Assembly (NCBI GenBank): GCA_965153355.1
Contig: OZ231126.1
Location: 7,130,001 to 7,194,000 of the forward strand
DNA from: Flaccisagitta enflata
Lineage: Eukaryota; Chaetognatha; Sagittoidea; Aphragmophora
Length of the DNA stretch: 64,000 bases
Direction: 5' to 3'
Shown: positions 1 through 12,737 of the stretch, one piece after another
Layout: the number at the start of each line of letters is the position of its first letter
Numbering within the stretch: the stretch's first letter is position 1
Notes under the pieces: generated by a model
Database searches by the model: none
Seen by the model: the letters and a program-made list of their open reading frames with translations, nothing else
Told to the model about the DNA's origin: nothing
Position numbers and translations under genes: made by a program

Positions 1-480
1 TATCGAGATCCGGCAATCCGTGTAACGGATAGGATATATGGGATAACGGATAACGGATAAATCACCATGAAAACCGATCGCTCCTCTTCCTCCTTCTCCT
101 CCTCTTCTTCCTCCTCCTTCTTCTCTTCTATTCTTCCAAGATCCTTTGTTTCTTTAAGTCGATCTTATCTCTCTCTCTCTCTCTCTCTCTTAATATCTCA
201 CTTTTAACAGTGTTTAAGCCAAAATATGATAGGTGGAACAATATATAATAGTAAGTATAGTGGTAATGTTGTCCATCTTTCATAACAAGGATTTCCATGA
301 GTCAAATGCAATGAACCTTTTACAAAATCTGTTCCTTTTACTTAGATAATGTGTAACCTTATGTAAATAACGTCCAGTTATTTAGGGATAACGACCTTAC
401 CATAAAATGGCGGATTTTTACCATATAACGACCTCATAACGGCCGACCACTGACGCTCAGTAACGCTAATCTCTGGTCTG
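1..480. other. gene-free leader sequence with short CT tract
   Basis: No coding signal was found. There is a pyrimidine-rich stretch at about 80-190 ending in a short (CT)n run. A 15-base string at about 227-242 (ATGATAGGTGGAACA) reappears in the duplicated segment near 46261 and 46557, so it probably belongs to a dispersed repeat. Confidence 0.5.
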
Positions 481-499
481 TTGGCGTATTTGTTTGTCT

Positions 500-550
500 G
501 TTGGCGTATTTGTTTGTCTGTTGTTGTTGTGATTGTGGCTGTTGTTGTAT

Positions 551-582
<32 letters not shown>

Positions 583-616
583 GCTGTTGTTGTTGTTGTT
601 GCTGTTGTCGTTGTCG

Positions 617-650
<34 letters not shown>

Positions 651-653
651 AGG

Positions 654-690
<37 letters not shown>

Positions 691-782
691 AGTTGTTGCT
701 GCTATTGTGATTGTTGTTGTTGTTGCTGTTGTTGTTGTGGTTGTTGTGGTTGTTGTTGTTGATGTTGTTGTTGTTGATGATG
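500..782. repeat. (TTG)n/(CAA)n microsatellite
   Basis: Nearly uninterrupted TTG triplets with a few GCT/TCG variants. Open frames across it read as poly-Gln, poly-Asn, poly-Thr, poly-Cys or poly-Val on the two strands. This is the signature of a simple repeat, not of a gene. Confidence 0.9.
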
Positions 783-1086
783 TTATTATTGTCATTCCGA
801 GAGGTGGAAATTTCCCTTACTTTCGTCTGTTGCCGGGGTTTGGTGGCTAAACTTGATCGATTCTTTATCATTACTCTGCCCATTTAACGTGTCAAAAGGT
901 GGTAGAGATTATCTGCCAGACAAGGGCAGTGAGGTGCAAAAATTGAGCATAAAATTGACATTGTTCGTTATGGCGCTTTGACAAATATGACTGACCGACG
1001 GGCGGATCAACTGACCAAATAAGTGTTTTCTTGAGCGATTGAAAATCCCACGCTAAAATGAAGCCGAGGCAACCCATGGGATCGCA

Positions 1087-1370
1087 CACTCACTTTGCTC
1101 ACTCCCTCGTGGGATGGTTGAAATTCATGACTATGGGGGCGTTTCTAATCAGAGACAACCGCGTTTTGAAAGGGCCACTCGGTCGCTCGCTACGTTTGTT
1201 CACTCCCTCGTGGGACGGTTGAAATTCTTGAAAATGTGTTCACGCTGTTATCGCGTTTCACAGGAAGAAACGCGTATTTGGCGCTCACTAGAAATGCGCT
1301 CTATGTGTTCATGCTGAAAATGCGTTTCAAGGGAAGAAACACGTTTTTGGCTGTCAGTAGTAGAAATACA
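1087..1370. repeat. two short imperfect tandem duplications
   Basis: The phrase TCACTCCCTCGTGGGA-GGTTGAAATTC occurs at about 1098 and again at about 1200. A second motif, GCGTTTCA-GGAAGAAACGCGT, occurs at about 1252 and 1322. No coding potential is convincing here. Confidence 0.55.
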
Positions 1371-1530
1371 CCCTTAGGCTGAGCGATTGCTGAAGAGACC
1401 GGAAAATCAAGTCTTGGATGTTGACGAACTCTTGCAAATCAGCATGAATCGAGTCTGTGGAGCCAAACCAGGAGAAATGGTTGATTCCCCACTTCTACTC
1501 ACTCTCAAGAACAGGATTGACCAGGTATTG

Positions 1531-2262
<732 letters not shown>

Positions 2263-2382
2263 CCAAATAGGCAGACCAACAGAAAGAAAGGCACAGAGAC
2301 ACATTGATGGACAGACAGTGAGGTCACGTCAAAGCGAAGTAGTAGTGTGAAAAATTAAAAAACAAGTGACACGGGTAACAAT

Positions 2383-2600
2383 ATCGTTGCCAACGGGTGG
2401 ACAGGGGCATCCAACCCCATCCACACTCCATGCCCCCCCCCCCACCACAGCATACACAAGAAGAATGTAAAAACGCTCATTTAACCACTTTTCTACTCAG
2501 GCTCACAGATCAACGGACGGACGGCCCACTTGGACGGACCAATGGATAGACCAACGGACGGACAAAGCCATTTACATAGAGTTGCGTGTCCGCAACTAAC
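2383..2600 (+). mobile_element. hairpin-ended short element, type B (GTTGCG)
   Basis: It runs from ATATCGTTGCCAACGGGTGG, through a GGGGCATCCAACCCC block and a (GGAC)n-like core, to a 3' hairpin at 2580-2597 (AGTTGCG-TGTC-CGCAACT) followed by AA. The same layout recurs at 50115-50345 and, reversed, at 39566-39775. It is related to the type A elements (see 11121-11303), which carry a GTCGCG stem. Confidence 0.7.
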
Positions 2601-2607
2601 AAGTGCC

Positions 2608-2892
2608 TCATTTCTTTGAACGATTTCACACAACCTAAACAAGAGAAAACATCTTCCACGCCTTTGTCAGGTAGTTCACGGATGTTTCGTCAACGAGGGC
2701 GAAGTTATGACTCAAAAGGACGTAATCACGAACGAAGGCTGTTTGGCTGCTGAAGGCGACAACGACGAAGGGAAGAAGATGGAGCAGCAGCTGCAGAAGA
2801 TCGACGCGCTGCTGCAGATCCCCTACGAGGACGGGCAAGAGAGAAGAAGACTCGCAGCAACCGCCAAAATCAGGATTCCAGGAATATCCTGA
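2608..2892 (+). CDS. orphan coding-like segment, unidentified
   Basis: A frame open from about 2611 to a TGA at 2890-2892 has strongly coding-like codon use between 2700 and 2880, with GC-rich third positions and an amphipathic stretch MEQQLQKIDALLQ followed by IPYEDGQERRR. The first in-frame ATG is at 2707. No confident acceptor/donor pair was found, and the family is not recognised. It may be a terminal exon, a retrocopied fragment or a chance open frame in a small GC-rich island. The opposite strand is also open for 91 codons, so the strand assignment is tentative. Confidence 0.3.
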
Positions 2893-2899
2893 CGCTGCA

Positions 2900-4200
2900 G
2901 CATCCAACATACGACTGTCCTTTGTTTTTTTTCAGTGGCGGACTCGCGAACTAGCACCTAATTAAAGCCTATTCTGAATTCTCTTGACTGAGCTGGGATC
3001 AGAGCTGACGATATGTTAGTAGTCCTTAAGATCTTAGATCTGAGTTTTCTCGCGGTAGTTTTGAAATTAAATGTGATTTATCTGTTTCCTTATTCATGTA
3101 CCTAAATGTCTTCATGATCAGAATTTATTGAACTTATTCGGAAAATTTACGCGGTCGAAAAACAAATTAAAGTACATGTTTTCTTTGACTTAAAGCGAGA
3201 TTATTTCAACGTATCGACGTCTATGACTAGGCGGCGGTATCAGCGGGGGTTGAAAAGCTTGCTCGAAACAGATTTTTAGCCCATAGACTAAAGAGACGAG
3301 CTGAATAAAACTGTGGACATCATCAGTCTTCAGAATAACTGGTTTTGATGTATTACAAACTTTTTTTATATAAAAAGTGGGAAAAAAAGGTAACACTTAT
3401 TCTATGACTTCTTTCTAAAACTCATCTCCACTGATGTCAGAGTCAAATTTCCAATGTATCATTGCGCGTCGAGAAAGAGAGACAAGCTAAAACTGACTAA
3501 TTAATGGACAGACAGATACACAGATGCGCAGACAGTGTATCACTTTACCTAAGGTGAACCCTACTGCACCTAGCAGGATGTGTCACGCAATTTGGCGCCA
3601 TTGAAAAAATTGTTTTGGTAAGAGGCAACGCCAAAGCGTAACTCACTACAGCATAGTAAGACAGCAATGATGACAAAGAAAATCTCACCTTAAAAATTAC
3701 CTTTACATACATCTTCATCTGAGTAAGGAAATAGATCTAGATGTATAAGTGAAATATTTCCCAAACCTAGTGGGTGACATCGATGAAAAAAACATTGACC
3801 ATAATATATATGAAATGCTATAGATTAAAATAAGATGTAGTTGTCCAGGCTTAAGTTGACCTTTATCTCCCTGGACTTTAACTCTGAGTGCATAAACAGA
3901 ACCTTGTACCAAACATCATGTTAGTTAATTCAATGTTAAAAATCGTGGTAAATTTATCCCCCTTGTACCTTTTGTAGAAGTAGCATGCAGAATAGACATT
4001 AATACCAGTGATTAGATCTCAATAATACAAAGTTATTGAGTAAAAATTGGATATTGGAAGACCAAAGATTTTAAACGCTAATTTTTCCCAACTATTACTG
4101 GCTAGGTAGGGGCGATTTGACTCAGTTTTTCACCAACATCTACTCAAACTAATCACAAAGTAACATCAGTTTTTTTGCCACCGTAATCGGGCCGTTTTTG
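2900..4200. other. gene-free AT-rich DNA
   Basis: Only short open frames with non-coding composition are present. No repeats stronger than A/T runs were noticed. Confidence 0.5.
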
Positions 4201-4261
4201 GATTCTAAAATCACTCTCCTATAAAAAATGTCAGTTGACAAAGAAAACATTAAAAAAATGA

Positions 4262-5645
4262 CAAAAAATCTATTTATTTTTTTTAAAGGCACTTCCCGTT
4301 GGAGTAAAAGGTTGAAATTTTTATTGTAGTTGAGGGGGACACCCAACTACCTACATATCAAATTTCATAACATTTGGTCAATGTTAAGTATGGTTTTTAC
4401 TGATTTTTCTAATCTTTACAGGCTAATTTCACATTTTGGAAAAAAACATTTTAAAAACGGTGGATAACAAATCACAATCATGGATGAAAATTTTGCATTT
4501 TCAAAAACATCAGACCTTAAAAAAAGTATTTTAGGAAAGTCTGATTTTTTTGGTTTTTTTGATTTTTCACTTTCCATGCAAATTTGTTATTCACCGTTTT
4601 GCTAAGTCTTATCAATTTTCAACCATAGTTAAGAAGCTTCACAGCAGGAACTGAGATATAGGTCCAAAATTATCAAAAACCATTTGAATTTCAGTTTTTT
4701 CATTATTTTTTTGTGCTGAACACAATTCTGACCCTCATTTTTAAACAATCTTTTGGTAACCTTTTCAAAAATCAGGTTTTTTTTGTTTGTTTTTTATATG
4801 TTAGCTTTTTTTTTGGTTATTTTTAGTAAATTATCATGTCCTGGTAGAGTTTTTCACTTGACCCCAGAGAGAACTGAGGTGAAATCATTCTCTATAAAAA
4901 TTTCATAGTTTTACTTTGGTCATTGATGACAAAAAATCGCTCTCCTATAAAAAATGTCAGTTAACAAAGAAAACATAAAGAACAGACATACACATTTTTC
5001 AAAGCTTCCGGGGAGCACAAATTTCCTCTATAAAATTTCCGACACAGCGTATTCCCCCCCCCCCGCTATAGCGTGCTTATCATGCTGTGTTCAACAGCTT
5101 TTTGAATTGTAGATAGAGGAAAAAACTTTTGTGAAATGCTATAATGACACTGTTCATTCCCTAAAGAAAACACCGGCCATATGACAAACTTTTATGAGAT
5201 TCAAGAGGTAAAAAGATAACATAATCTACCAATGTCAACTGCGCTCAAGGGCCAAGGCAATGTATTGCCTCAACCTCATGAGGATTAGCGGATTAGGGAA
5301 AATATGAAGAAAAGAAAAAAAAACTTCCTTTTTACCTTCATCTCTGTCTCTTTCTTTTTTTCTACCTTTCTTTCTTTCAAAAAAACTTCCTTTTTACCTT
5401 CATCTCTGTCTCTTTCTTTTTTTCTACCTTTCTTTCTTTCATTCTTTTACTCCTTCATACTTCCTTTGTTTTCTCCTTCTTACTTTTGTTCTTTTTTCTT
5501 TCCTCTTTTTTCTTTCTTTCTCTCTTTCTTTTGTTTTCATTTTCCCTTTTTTCCCTTCCAAGATTTTCCGACGTGCCTCTTGCCTTTCCGAGGAGCGGCG
5601 CTCCCCGCTCCTCCATAATGTGTATGTCTGATAAAGAAAATAACA
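4262..5645. repeat. 1.38-kb tandem repeat, copy 1
   Basis: The unit begins at CAAAAAATCTATTTATT and runs to just before the same phrase at 5646. Equivalent points (TTATTGTAGTTGAGGGGG at 4321, 5703 and 7137) lie 1382 and 1434 bp apart. Copies 1 and 2 differ at only scattered positions, which implies a recent duplication. The unit carries a C-run at about 5046-5064 and a TTTC/CTTT pyrimidine block near its end. Confidence 0.9.
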
Positions 5646-6896
5646 AAAAATCTATTTATTCTTTTTAAAGGCACTTCCCCTTGGAGTAAAAGGTTGAAAT
5701 TTTTATTGTAGTTGAGGGGGACACCCAACTACCTACATATCAAATTTCATAACATTTGGTCAATGTTAAGTATGGTTTTTACTGATTTTTCTAATCTTTA
5801 CAGGCTAATTTCACATTTTGGAAAAAAACATTTTAAAAACGGTGGATAACAAATCACAATCATGGATGAAAATTTTGCATTTTCAAAAACATCAGACCTT
5901 AAAAAAAGTATTTTAGGAAAGTCTGATTTTTTTGGTTTTTTTGATTTTTCACTTTCTATGCAAATTTGTTATTCACCGTTTTGCTAAGTCTTATCAATTT
6001 TCAACCATAGTTAAGAAGCTTCACAGCAGGAACTGAGATATAGGTCCAAAATTATCAAAAACCATTTGAATTTCAGTTTTTTCATTATTTTTTTGTGCTG
6101 AACACAATTCTGACCCTCATTTTTAAACAATCTTTTGGTAACCTTTTCAAAAATCAGGTTTTTTTTGTTTGTTTTTTATATGTTAGCTTTTTTTTTGGTT
6201 ATTTTTAGTAAATTATCATGTCCTGGTAGAGTTTTTCACTTGACCCCAGAGAGAACTGAGGTGAAATCATTCTCTATAAAAATTTCATAGTTTTACTTTG
6301 GTCATTGATGACAAAAAATCGCTCTCCTATAAAAAATGTCAGTTAACAAAGAAAACATAAAGAACAGACATACACATTTTTCAAAGCTTCCGGGGAGCAC
6401 AAATTTCCTCTATAAAATTTCCGACACAGCGTATTCCCCCCCCCCCGCTATAGCGTGCTTATCATGCTGTGTTCAACAGCTTTTTGAATTGTAGATAGAG
6501 GAAAAAACTTTTGTGAAATGCTATAATGACACTGTTCATTCCCTAAAGAAAACATCGGCCATATGACAAACTTTTATGAAATTCAAGAGGTAAAAAGATA
6601 ACATAATCTACCAATGTCAACTGCGCTCAAGGGCCAAGGTAATGTATTGCCTCAACCTCAAGAGGATTAGCGGATTAGGGAAAATATGAAGAAAAGAAAA
6701 AAAAACTTCCTTTTTACCTTCATCTCTGTCTCTTTCTTTTTTTCTACCTTTCTTTCTTTCAAAAAAACTTCCTTTTTACCTTCATCTCTGTCTCTTTTTT
6801 TTTTTCTACCTTTCTTTCTTTCATTCTTTTACTCCTTCATACTTCCTTTGTTTTCTCCTTCTTACTTTTGTTCTTTTTTCTTTCCTCTATTTTTTT

Positions 6897-6964
<68 letters not shown>

Positions 6965-7078
6965 TTGTTTTCATTTTCCCTTTTTTCCCTTCCAAGATTT
7001 TCCGACGTGCCTCTTGCCTTTCCGAGGAGCGGCGCTCCCCGCTCCTCCATAATGTGTATGTCTGATAAAGAAAATAAC
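5646..7078. repeat. 1.38-kb tandem repeat, copy 2 (with TTTC expansion)
   Basis: Near-identical to copy 1, except for an expanded (TTTC)n run at about 6895-6965 that accounts for the extra 52 bp or so. The GC-rich phrase GAGGAGCGGCGCTCCCCGCT is an imperfect hairpin in both copies. Confidence 0.9.
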
Positions 7079-10000
7079 AAAAAATCTATTTATTCTTTTT
7101 AAAGGCACTTCCCCTTGGAGTAAAAGGTTGAAATTTTTATTGTAGTTGAGGGGGACACCCAACTATCTACATATAAAATTTCATAACATTTGGTCAATGT
7201 TAAGTATGGTTTTTACTGATTTTTCTAATCTTTACAGGCCAATTTCACATAGTCTAGGATTTAAGGAAAAGGACTCGGCGTTTTTGGAGCAAAGCGTGAA
7301 AATTTGCATACAGGGTCAGTCTTTTGTGCTGAACAAGACTAGAAGGGGTACACATCTGATTTTTTAGTGTACCCCTTTCAAAAACACGTTTTTTTGCCCA
7401 AAAAACACTTTGAAATGGCGCTGACGCCAAACCAATTAGCGGATGACTATAAAATTTTAGGTGAAGAAAAATATACCTTTTTTCTACTTGCATGCAAAAT
7501 TTCAGCAAAATCGGTTCAGTAGAAGCGAAGATATTGCCGTTTAAAGTTTAGGCCTATTTTCAAAAAAAGGGCTATGTTTCAATTTTGGGGTAAAATTGTG
7601 TTTTTTTGAGCTGGAAGTCTGAAACTGATTTCACTTGCGTATATTACCCTAATTTACTCTAAAAACAAAAAAATTTGAAAAAATCCCATGTTTTTTTCAT
7701 TTTATGGCCAAAAAACCACAAAATTTGGTCTCAAAATTTTGGCCTGATTTTCAAAAAGGGCTAGTGCAAGGAAAATATTAAAATCATTGGCGCCCACTCG
7801 GGGAATCTATTGTCATAAAGTGTACCAACTTATTCCCAAACTTTCAGAGGGGTACATTAACCCAAAAAGACAAAAAATCATTTCAAAGTTTACAGCAAAA
7901 ATACCAAAATTCAGCATTTTTTTACCCTTTTTGATATATGGAAAAATTAAATGTTTGATTAGTAAGCTGAAATTTGGCTCAGATATGCCCCTAACATATT
8001 GGGACTTGCATGCAAAATTTTAGGCAAATCGGTTGAAGCGTTTGGCCGTAGCATTACCAAATGTCCCTGGGGGTCTAAAAATGCGAAATTTTGGGTCTTT
8101 TTTTTTTTAATTCTTTGAAATTAAATTTTGTCCTTTTGGGTTAATGTACCCCTCTGAAAGTTTGGGAATAAGTTGGTACACTTTATGACAATAGATTCCC
8201 TTAGTGGGCGTCAATGATTTTCATATTTTCCTTGCACTAGCCCTTTCTGAAAATCAGGCCTAAATTTTGAAGGTTGATTTTTTGTTTTTTTGGCCCAAAA
8301 AATGAAAAAAACATGGATTTTTTTCAATTTTTTTTGTTTTTAGGGTATATGAGGGTAAAATAAATGAGTGAAACCAATTTCATACTTCCAGCTCAAAAAA
8401 ACACAATTTACCCCAAAATTGAAACATAACCCTTTTTTTGAAAATAGGCCTAGACTTTAGACGGCAATATCTTCGCTTCTACTGAACTGATTTTGCTGAA
8501 ATTTTGCATGCAAGTAGAAAAAAGGCATATTTTTCTTCACCTAAAGTTTTATAGTCATCTGTCAATGCGTTTGGCGTCAGCGTCTCTTCAAAGTGTTTTT
8601 TTGAAGAAAAAACGTGTTTTTGAATGGGGTACACTAAAAATCAGACGTGTACCCCATCTTGTCTTGTTCAGCACAAAAAACTGACCCTGTACACACATCT
8701 CTGGATACCCCCCCAAAGAGAATCGAAAATACCATTTTTTCTGACTGTGCTATTTGTCTTCAGGAACATGTGGGCTACTAAAAAAAATAAAAAACAAAAA
8801 AATTCTTCTGAAATTTTTTCATTTATTTCACTTTTTAGGTAAAAAAGTGGCATTTTTAGCACTTTTTAAGCATAAAATTATTCATGCAGCTTAGAAAATC
8901 CGAAAAAATACTGGAAATGTATGGCAATACATAGAATATACATGTTTTTACCCTTCATAAACAGTTTTTTTAAGTATCATACAGATTAGAGCTTAAAAAT
9001 GGCCTAAAAATGACAAAATATGGTTTTTTTCAGTATTTTTCAGTAAAAATTTGTTTTTACAGCATTTTAACTCCCGAAAAATCCTAGAAAAGTGTAGTAG
9101 TAGTTTGAGCTTAACTACTTTTACCATGAACAATTAGTAAATTTTGATTTTTTTAGGTTTAGAGTTAAAAAATAGCTAAAAAATAGCAAAATATTGTTTT
9201 TTTAAGCATTTTAAAGCAAATAATTATTCATGCACTTTTATAAATCAAAAAAAATACTGGAAATGTTTGGCAATAGATAGAATATACATGTTGAAATGCT
9301 GTATTAAAAAATTTGAGATTTAAAAATGCTGAAAAAAGCTATATTTCGGCATTTTTACGCCATTTTTAAACTTTAATCTTTAAGATATCTAAAAAAACTT
9401 TTTGTGAAAGGTAAAAACATGTAGATTCTATCTATTGCCACACATTTCCAGTATTTTTTTGGCTTTATAAAAGTGCATGAATAATTATTTGCTTAAAGAT
9501 GCTTAAAAAAACAATATTTTGCTATTTTTTAATTATTTTTTTACTGTAAACCTAAAAAAATCAAAATTTACTGATTGTTCAGGGTAAAAGTAGTTAAGCT
9601 CAGACTTCTACTACACTTTTCTAGAATTTTTTGGGAGTTAAAATGCTGTAAAAACAGATTTAGACTGAAAAATACTGAAAAAAAGTCATATTTTGTCATT
9701 TTCAGTCTTTTTTAAGCTCTAATCTTTATGATATTTAAAAAAACTGTTTATGAAGGGTAAAAACGTGTATATTCTATCTATTGCCATACATTTCCAGTAT
9801 TTTTTGGGATTTTCTAAGCTGCATGAACAATTTTATGCCTAAAAAGTGCTAATAGTTCCCTTTTTTAACCTAAAAATTGAAATAAATGAAAAAATTTCAG
9901 AAGAATTTTTTTGTTTTTTGTTTTTTTAGTAGCCCACATGTTCCTGAAGACAAATAGCACAGTCAGAAAAAATGGTATTTTCGATTCTCTTTGGGGGGGT

Positions 10001-10590
10001 ATCCAGAGATGTATGCAAATTTTCACGCTTTGCTCCAAAAACGCCGAGTTCTTTTCTTTTCTTCCTTTAAGAGACGGGACTAACATTTTGGAAAAAAAAC
10101 ATTTTAAAAACGGTGAATAACAAATCTCAATCATGGATGAAAATTTTGCATTTTCAAAAACATCAGACATAAAAAAAAGTATTTTAGGTAGGTCTGATTT
10201 TTTTGGTTTTTTTGATTTTTCACTTTCTATGCAAATTTGTTATTCACCGTTTTGCTATGTCTTATCAATTTTCAACCATAGTTAAGAAGCTTCACAGCAG
10301 AAACTGAGATATAGGTCCAAAATTATCAAAAACCATTTGAATCTCAGTTTCTTTATTCTTTTTTTTTTTGTGCTGAACACAAATCTGACCTTCATTTTTA
10401 AACAGTTTTTTGGCAACCTTTTCAAAAATCAGTTTTTTTTTTTTTTTTTTTGTTTCTTTATACGTTAGCTTTTTTTTTTGTCATTTTTGTTATTTTTGTT
10501 ATTTTTGTTTTTTTGTTATCTTTATTCTCTATACAAATTTCATAGTTTTACTTGGGTCATTGATGACAGAAACAGGCCATGGCCAAAAAT
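7079..10590. repeat. 1.38-kb tandem repeat, copy 3, split by a foldback element
   Basis: The third copy is present as 7079-7249 and resumes at 10083-10590. Joining the flanks of the intervening element restores the phrase TTCACATTTTGG found intact in copies 1 and 2. The distal half of the unit is missing or diverged beyond about 10590. Confidence 0.85.
7250..10082. mobile_element. 2.83-kb foldback element with 3-bp target duplication
   Basis: The ends are TAGTC at 7250 and GACTA at 10082, flanked by ACA on both sides (7247-7249 and 10083-10085). The empty site is visible in the two neighbouring tandem copies. Inside lie two nested palindromes. One is centred near 8005 and pairs 7265-7870 with 8120-8760. 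The other is centred near 9340 and pairs 8690-9200 with 9470-10030. The outermost arms (7265-7315 and 10015-10072) also pair with each other. No transposase frame was seen. A related arm occurs at 24640-24720 and 25690-25790. Confidence 0.85.
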
Positions 10591-11120
10591 GATGTTTTTT
10601 TTTTAAGCGTCATAGTGATTCAGATTTTTTTCACAAATCATACTCGATCTAATTAGTACAGGAATAAATGTGCTTATCAAGAAAACGCTGGTTTTTCAAA
10701 CTGGCTAAAAACCGGCCATAAATGGGCCAAAATGGTCAAAATCTGTATCTTTGTTTGATAATTCATAGTTATTTGGAATTTTTTCGCTTTTCTCACTTTT
10801 TTTACACAGAACTAGGACAAAAATATTCATTAGGGGCTGTTTTCATGGTCTTTCGGAAGACGCCCTTAAAAACATGTAAAATTGAGAATTCGGTTTTATG
10901 CTTTGAACGATACATCATTGGAAAGCCCATCGAATTTCCATTAATAAAATAACCTTGGCTAACGTTAGCGGCGTGTCGTAAAAGCATAATTTCCTTATCC
11001 CTGTATGATATCATATCATCGGTTTTGTGATGAAACTTACTGAAATTTGGGTAAAAGATGGAGAAAACGATGGACAGCTACAAAACTTGTGCGTGGGAGA
11101 CGGAATAGGTGAAGAAAAAA
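10591..11120. other. gene-free AT-rich DNA
   Basis: No repeat or gene was recognised beyond T-runs. Confidence 0.5.
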
Positions 11121-11303
11121 CAAGGCCGGATACACGGCTACCGAAGTCGCGTGTGGGTGGGCAGGGGCCATATTTGAGGTCACCAGACCATTTGGGCAGG
11201 AGCAGTGAGGTCAGAGAAATAAAATCATAAAAAAAAGTAAAGTGACCGACCGACCGACGGACGGACAAAGCGGGTTGTAGAGTCGCGTGCACGCGACTAA
11301 AAA
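11121..11303 (+). mobile_element. hairpin-ended short element, type A (GTCGCG), best copy
   Basis: 5' CAAGGCCGGATACACGGCTA, then AAGTCGCGTGTGGGTGGGCA, then a spacer with CAGGAGCAGTGAGGTC, then a degenerate (GACC/GGAC)n core ending GGACAAAGCGGG. It closes with the perfect palindrome AGTCGCGTGCACGCGACT at 11281-11298 and AAAAA. The 5' GTCGCGTG is complementary to the 3' CACGCGAC, so the element has subterminal inverted repeats plus a 3' hairpin, with CTAA next to the 3' stem. This recalls Helentron-associated (DINE/HINE-like) elements. A structured SINE is the alternative. Confidence 0.75.
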
Positions 11304-11506
11304 GGAGAGGAAGAAGGAGAAGAAGAAGAGAAGAAGAAGAAGAAGAAGAAGAAGAGATGATCAAAAAAGAAGACCAAGAAAGAGAACAAGAAGAAGTATA
11401 CAATGAAGGAGCCGAGTAGAATTGCACAATAAAATAAGGGACAGAAGTTACAGAAGAAGAAGAAGAAGAAGAAGAAGAAGAAGAAGAAGAAGAAGAAGAA
11501 GAAGAA

Positions 11507-11538
<32 letters not shown>

Positions 11539-11625
11539 AGAAGAGGAAGAAGAAGGAGAAGAAGAAGAGGAAGATAATGAAGAGGAAGAAGAAGGAGAAG
11601 AAGAAGAAGAAGAAGAGAGAAGGGG
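11304..11625. repeat. (GAA)n microsatellite
   Basis: Long GAA/AAG triplet runs at 11315-11355 and 11450-11625, with GAG variants. Confidence 0.9.
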
Positions 11626-11869
11626 AAAGATAACTAAAGTTTTACCATGCTACAAACGCAATCCTTAGGGTTGACAGCCGCTCAGATGATATAATCATGC
11701 TCAATCGCCTCGAAACTCACTGCATACCCGTTCTGCTACCTCGTTACACTTAATAGTGTGAATATAAGTCATGCATCAAATCGAATCGAAATGTGGTGCC
11801 TCACATAGCTGAAATTGGGAGTTTTCCTCTACCCTTCTTACGTAAAATGATGGAGAGAAAAATCATGAA

Positions 11870-12425
11870 GATGATTCTACACCCCGCTTTGTCCGTCCGT
11901 TGGTTGGTCGGTCGGTTGGTCGGTAGGTCGGTCGGTCGTTCGGTCCCAATTTTACTTTTTTTATCAATCTTATTTCTTCAAGTCGTTTTAGGGTAAACTA
12001 AGTTACAGGGGTGTATATAGTTGAGCGGCTTTTGATTTTATTCCCCCCCCTGCCTTTGGTTTTCTTCCCCGCGACGCGTCGCGTTGCGTTACAAAATCTT
12101 TGTTTTTCTTCCCTTAAAAGCTATAAAACAGTATATTTTAGGTTTAAATAGTGTTAAATTACATTGTAGTAATTGTATTTTACCTTTTGGTACTAGCAAA
12201 AGTATTAGATCTTTAGAAATTTTCTTTTTTCTTTTTTTTAAACTTTTGATTTTCTTCCCCACCTGCAAACCTTTTGATTTTATTCCCCCCTCAACTTTAT
12301 ACACCCCTGCTAAGTTATTCTAAGTCATTCAAAGTCATTCTAAGTCAAACTGTGAGTCTCGCGCACAACTTATCTCAACAGGAAGTCAAGATGTAGCGAC
12401 TGGATTGCCGTGTATCCGGCCTTTT
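11870..12425 (-). mobile_element. type A hairpin-ended element split by a hAT MITE
   Basis: The reverse-oriented head (CTACACCCCGCTTTGTCCGT) starts at about 11877 and is followed by a (CGGT)n core. The tail (GCCGTGTATCCGGCC) appears at about 12407, after the 304-bp MITE at 12006-12309. The outer hairpin is missing at this copy. Confidence 0.6.
12006..12309. mobile_element. hAT-type MITE with 8-bp target duplication
   Basis: It starts CAGGGGTGTATATAGTTGAG and ends with the complement of CAGGGGTGTATAAAGTTGAG, giving a terminal inverted repeat of about 20 bp. Both flanks carry the perfect 8-bp duplication CTAAGTTA (11998-12005 and 12310-12317). An 8-bp duplication with CAGGGG ends is standard for the hAT superfamily. 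No transposase is present. A truncated relative lies at about 26575-26740. Confidence 0.9.
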
Positions 12426-12587
12426 CTTTTGGCTTCTCATTCTTCGTCTTTTACATCATCCTCTTTTTCTTGACTTATACATTGTCAACATCGTAATCGT
12501 TGACTTAGTTATCATCGTTATGGTTATCATCGTTGTCTTTGTCATCAAAATCATCTTCGCATTTGTCTTCATAGTCACGATCTTCAT

Positions 12588-12655
12588 ATTTTTCTTCTTC
12601 TTCTTCTTCTTCTTCTTCTTCTTCTTCTTCTTCTTCTTCTTCTTCTTCTTCTTCT
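12588..12655. repeat. (TTC)n microsatellite
   Basis: About 22 TTC/CTT triplets, immediately followed by a partial type A element head. Confidence 0.9.
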
Positions 12656-12730
12656 CTTTAGTCGCGTGCTACGACTCTACGACTACACCCCGGTGTGTCG
12701 GTACGTCGATCGGTCCGTCCGTCACACTAC
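12656..12730 (-). mobile_element. type A element fragment
   Basis: TTTAGTCGCGTGCTACGACT followed by CTACACC and a (CGGTCC)-like core, then an abrupt junction with the type C element at 12738. Confidence 0.55.
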
Positions 12731-12737
12731 CTTTTTT

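Noticed and set aside
5304-7102. Phe/Ser-rich frames in the 1.38-kb repeat
   Set aside because: Pyrimidine-rich (TTTC)n translation; different lengths in the two copies follow microsatellite expansion.
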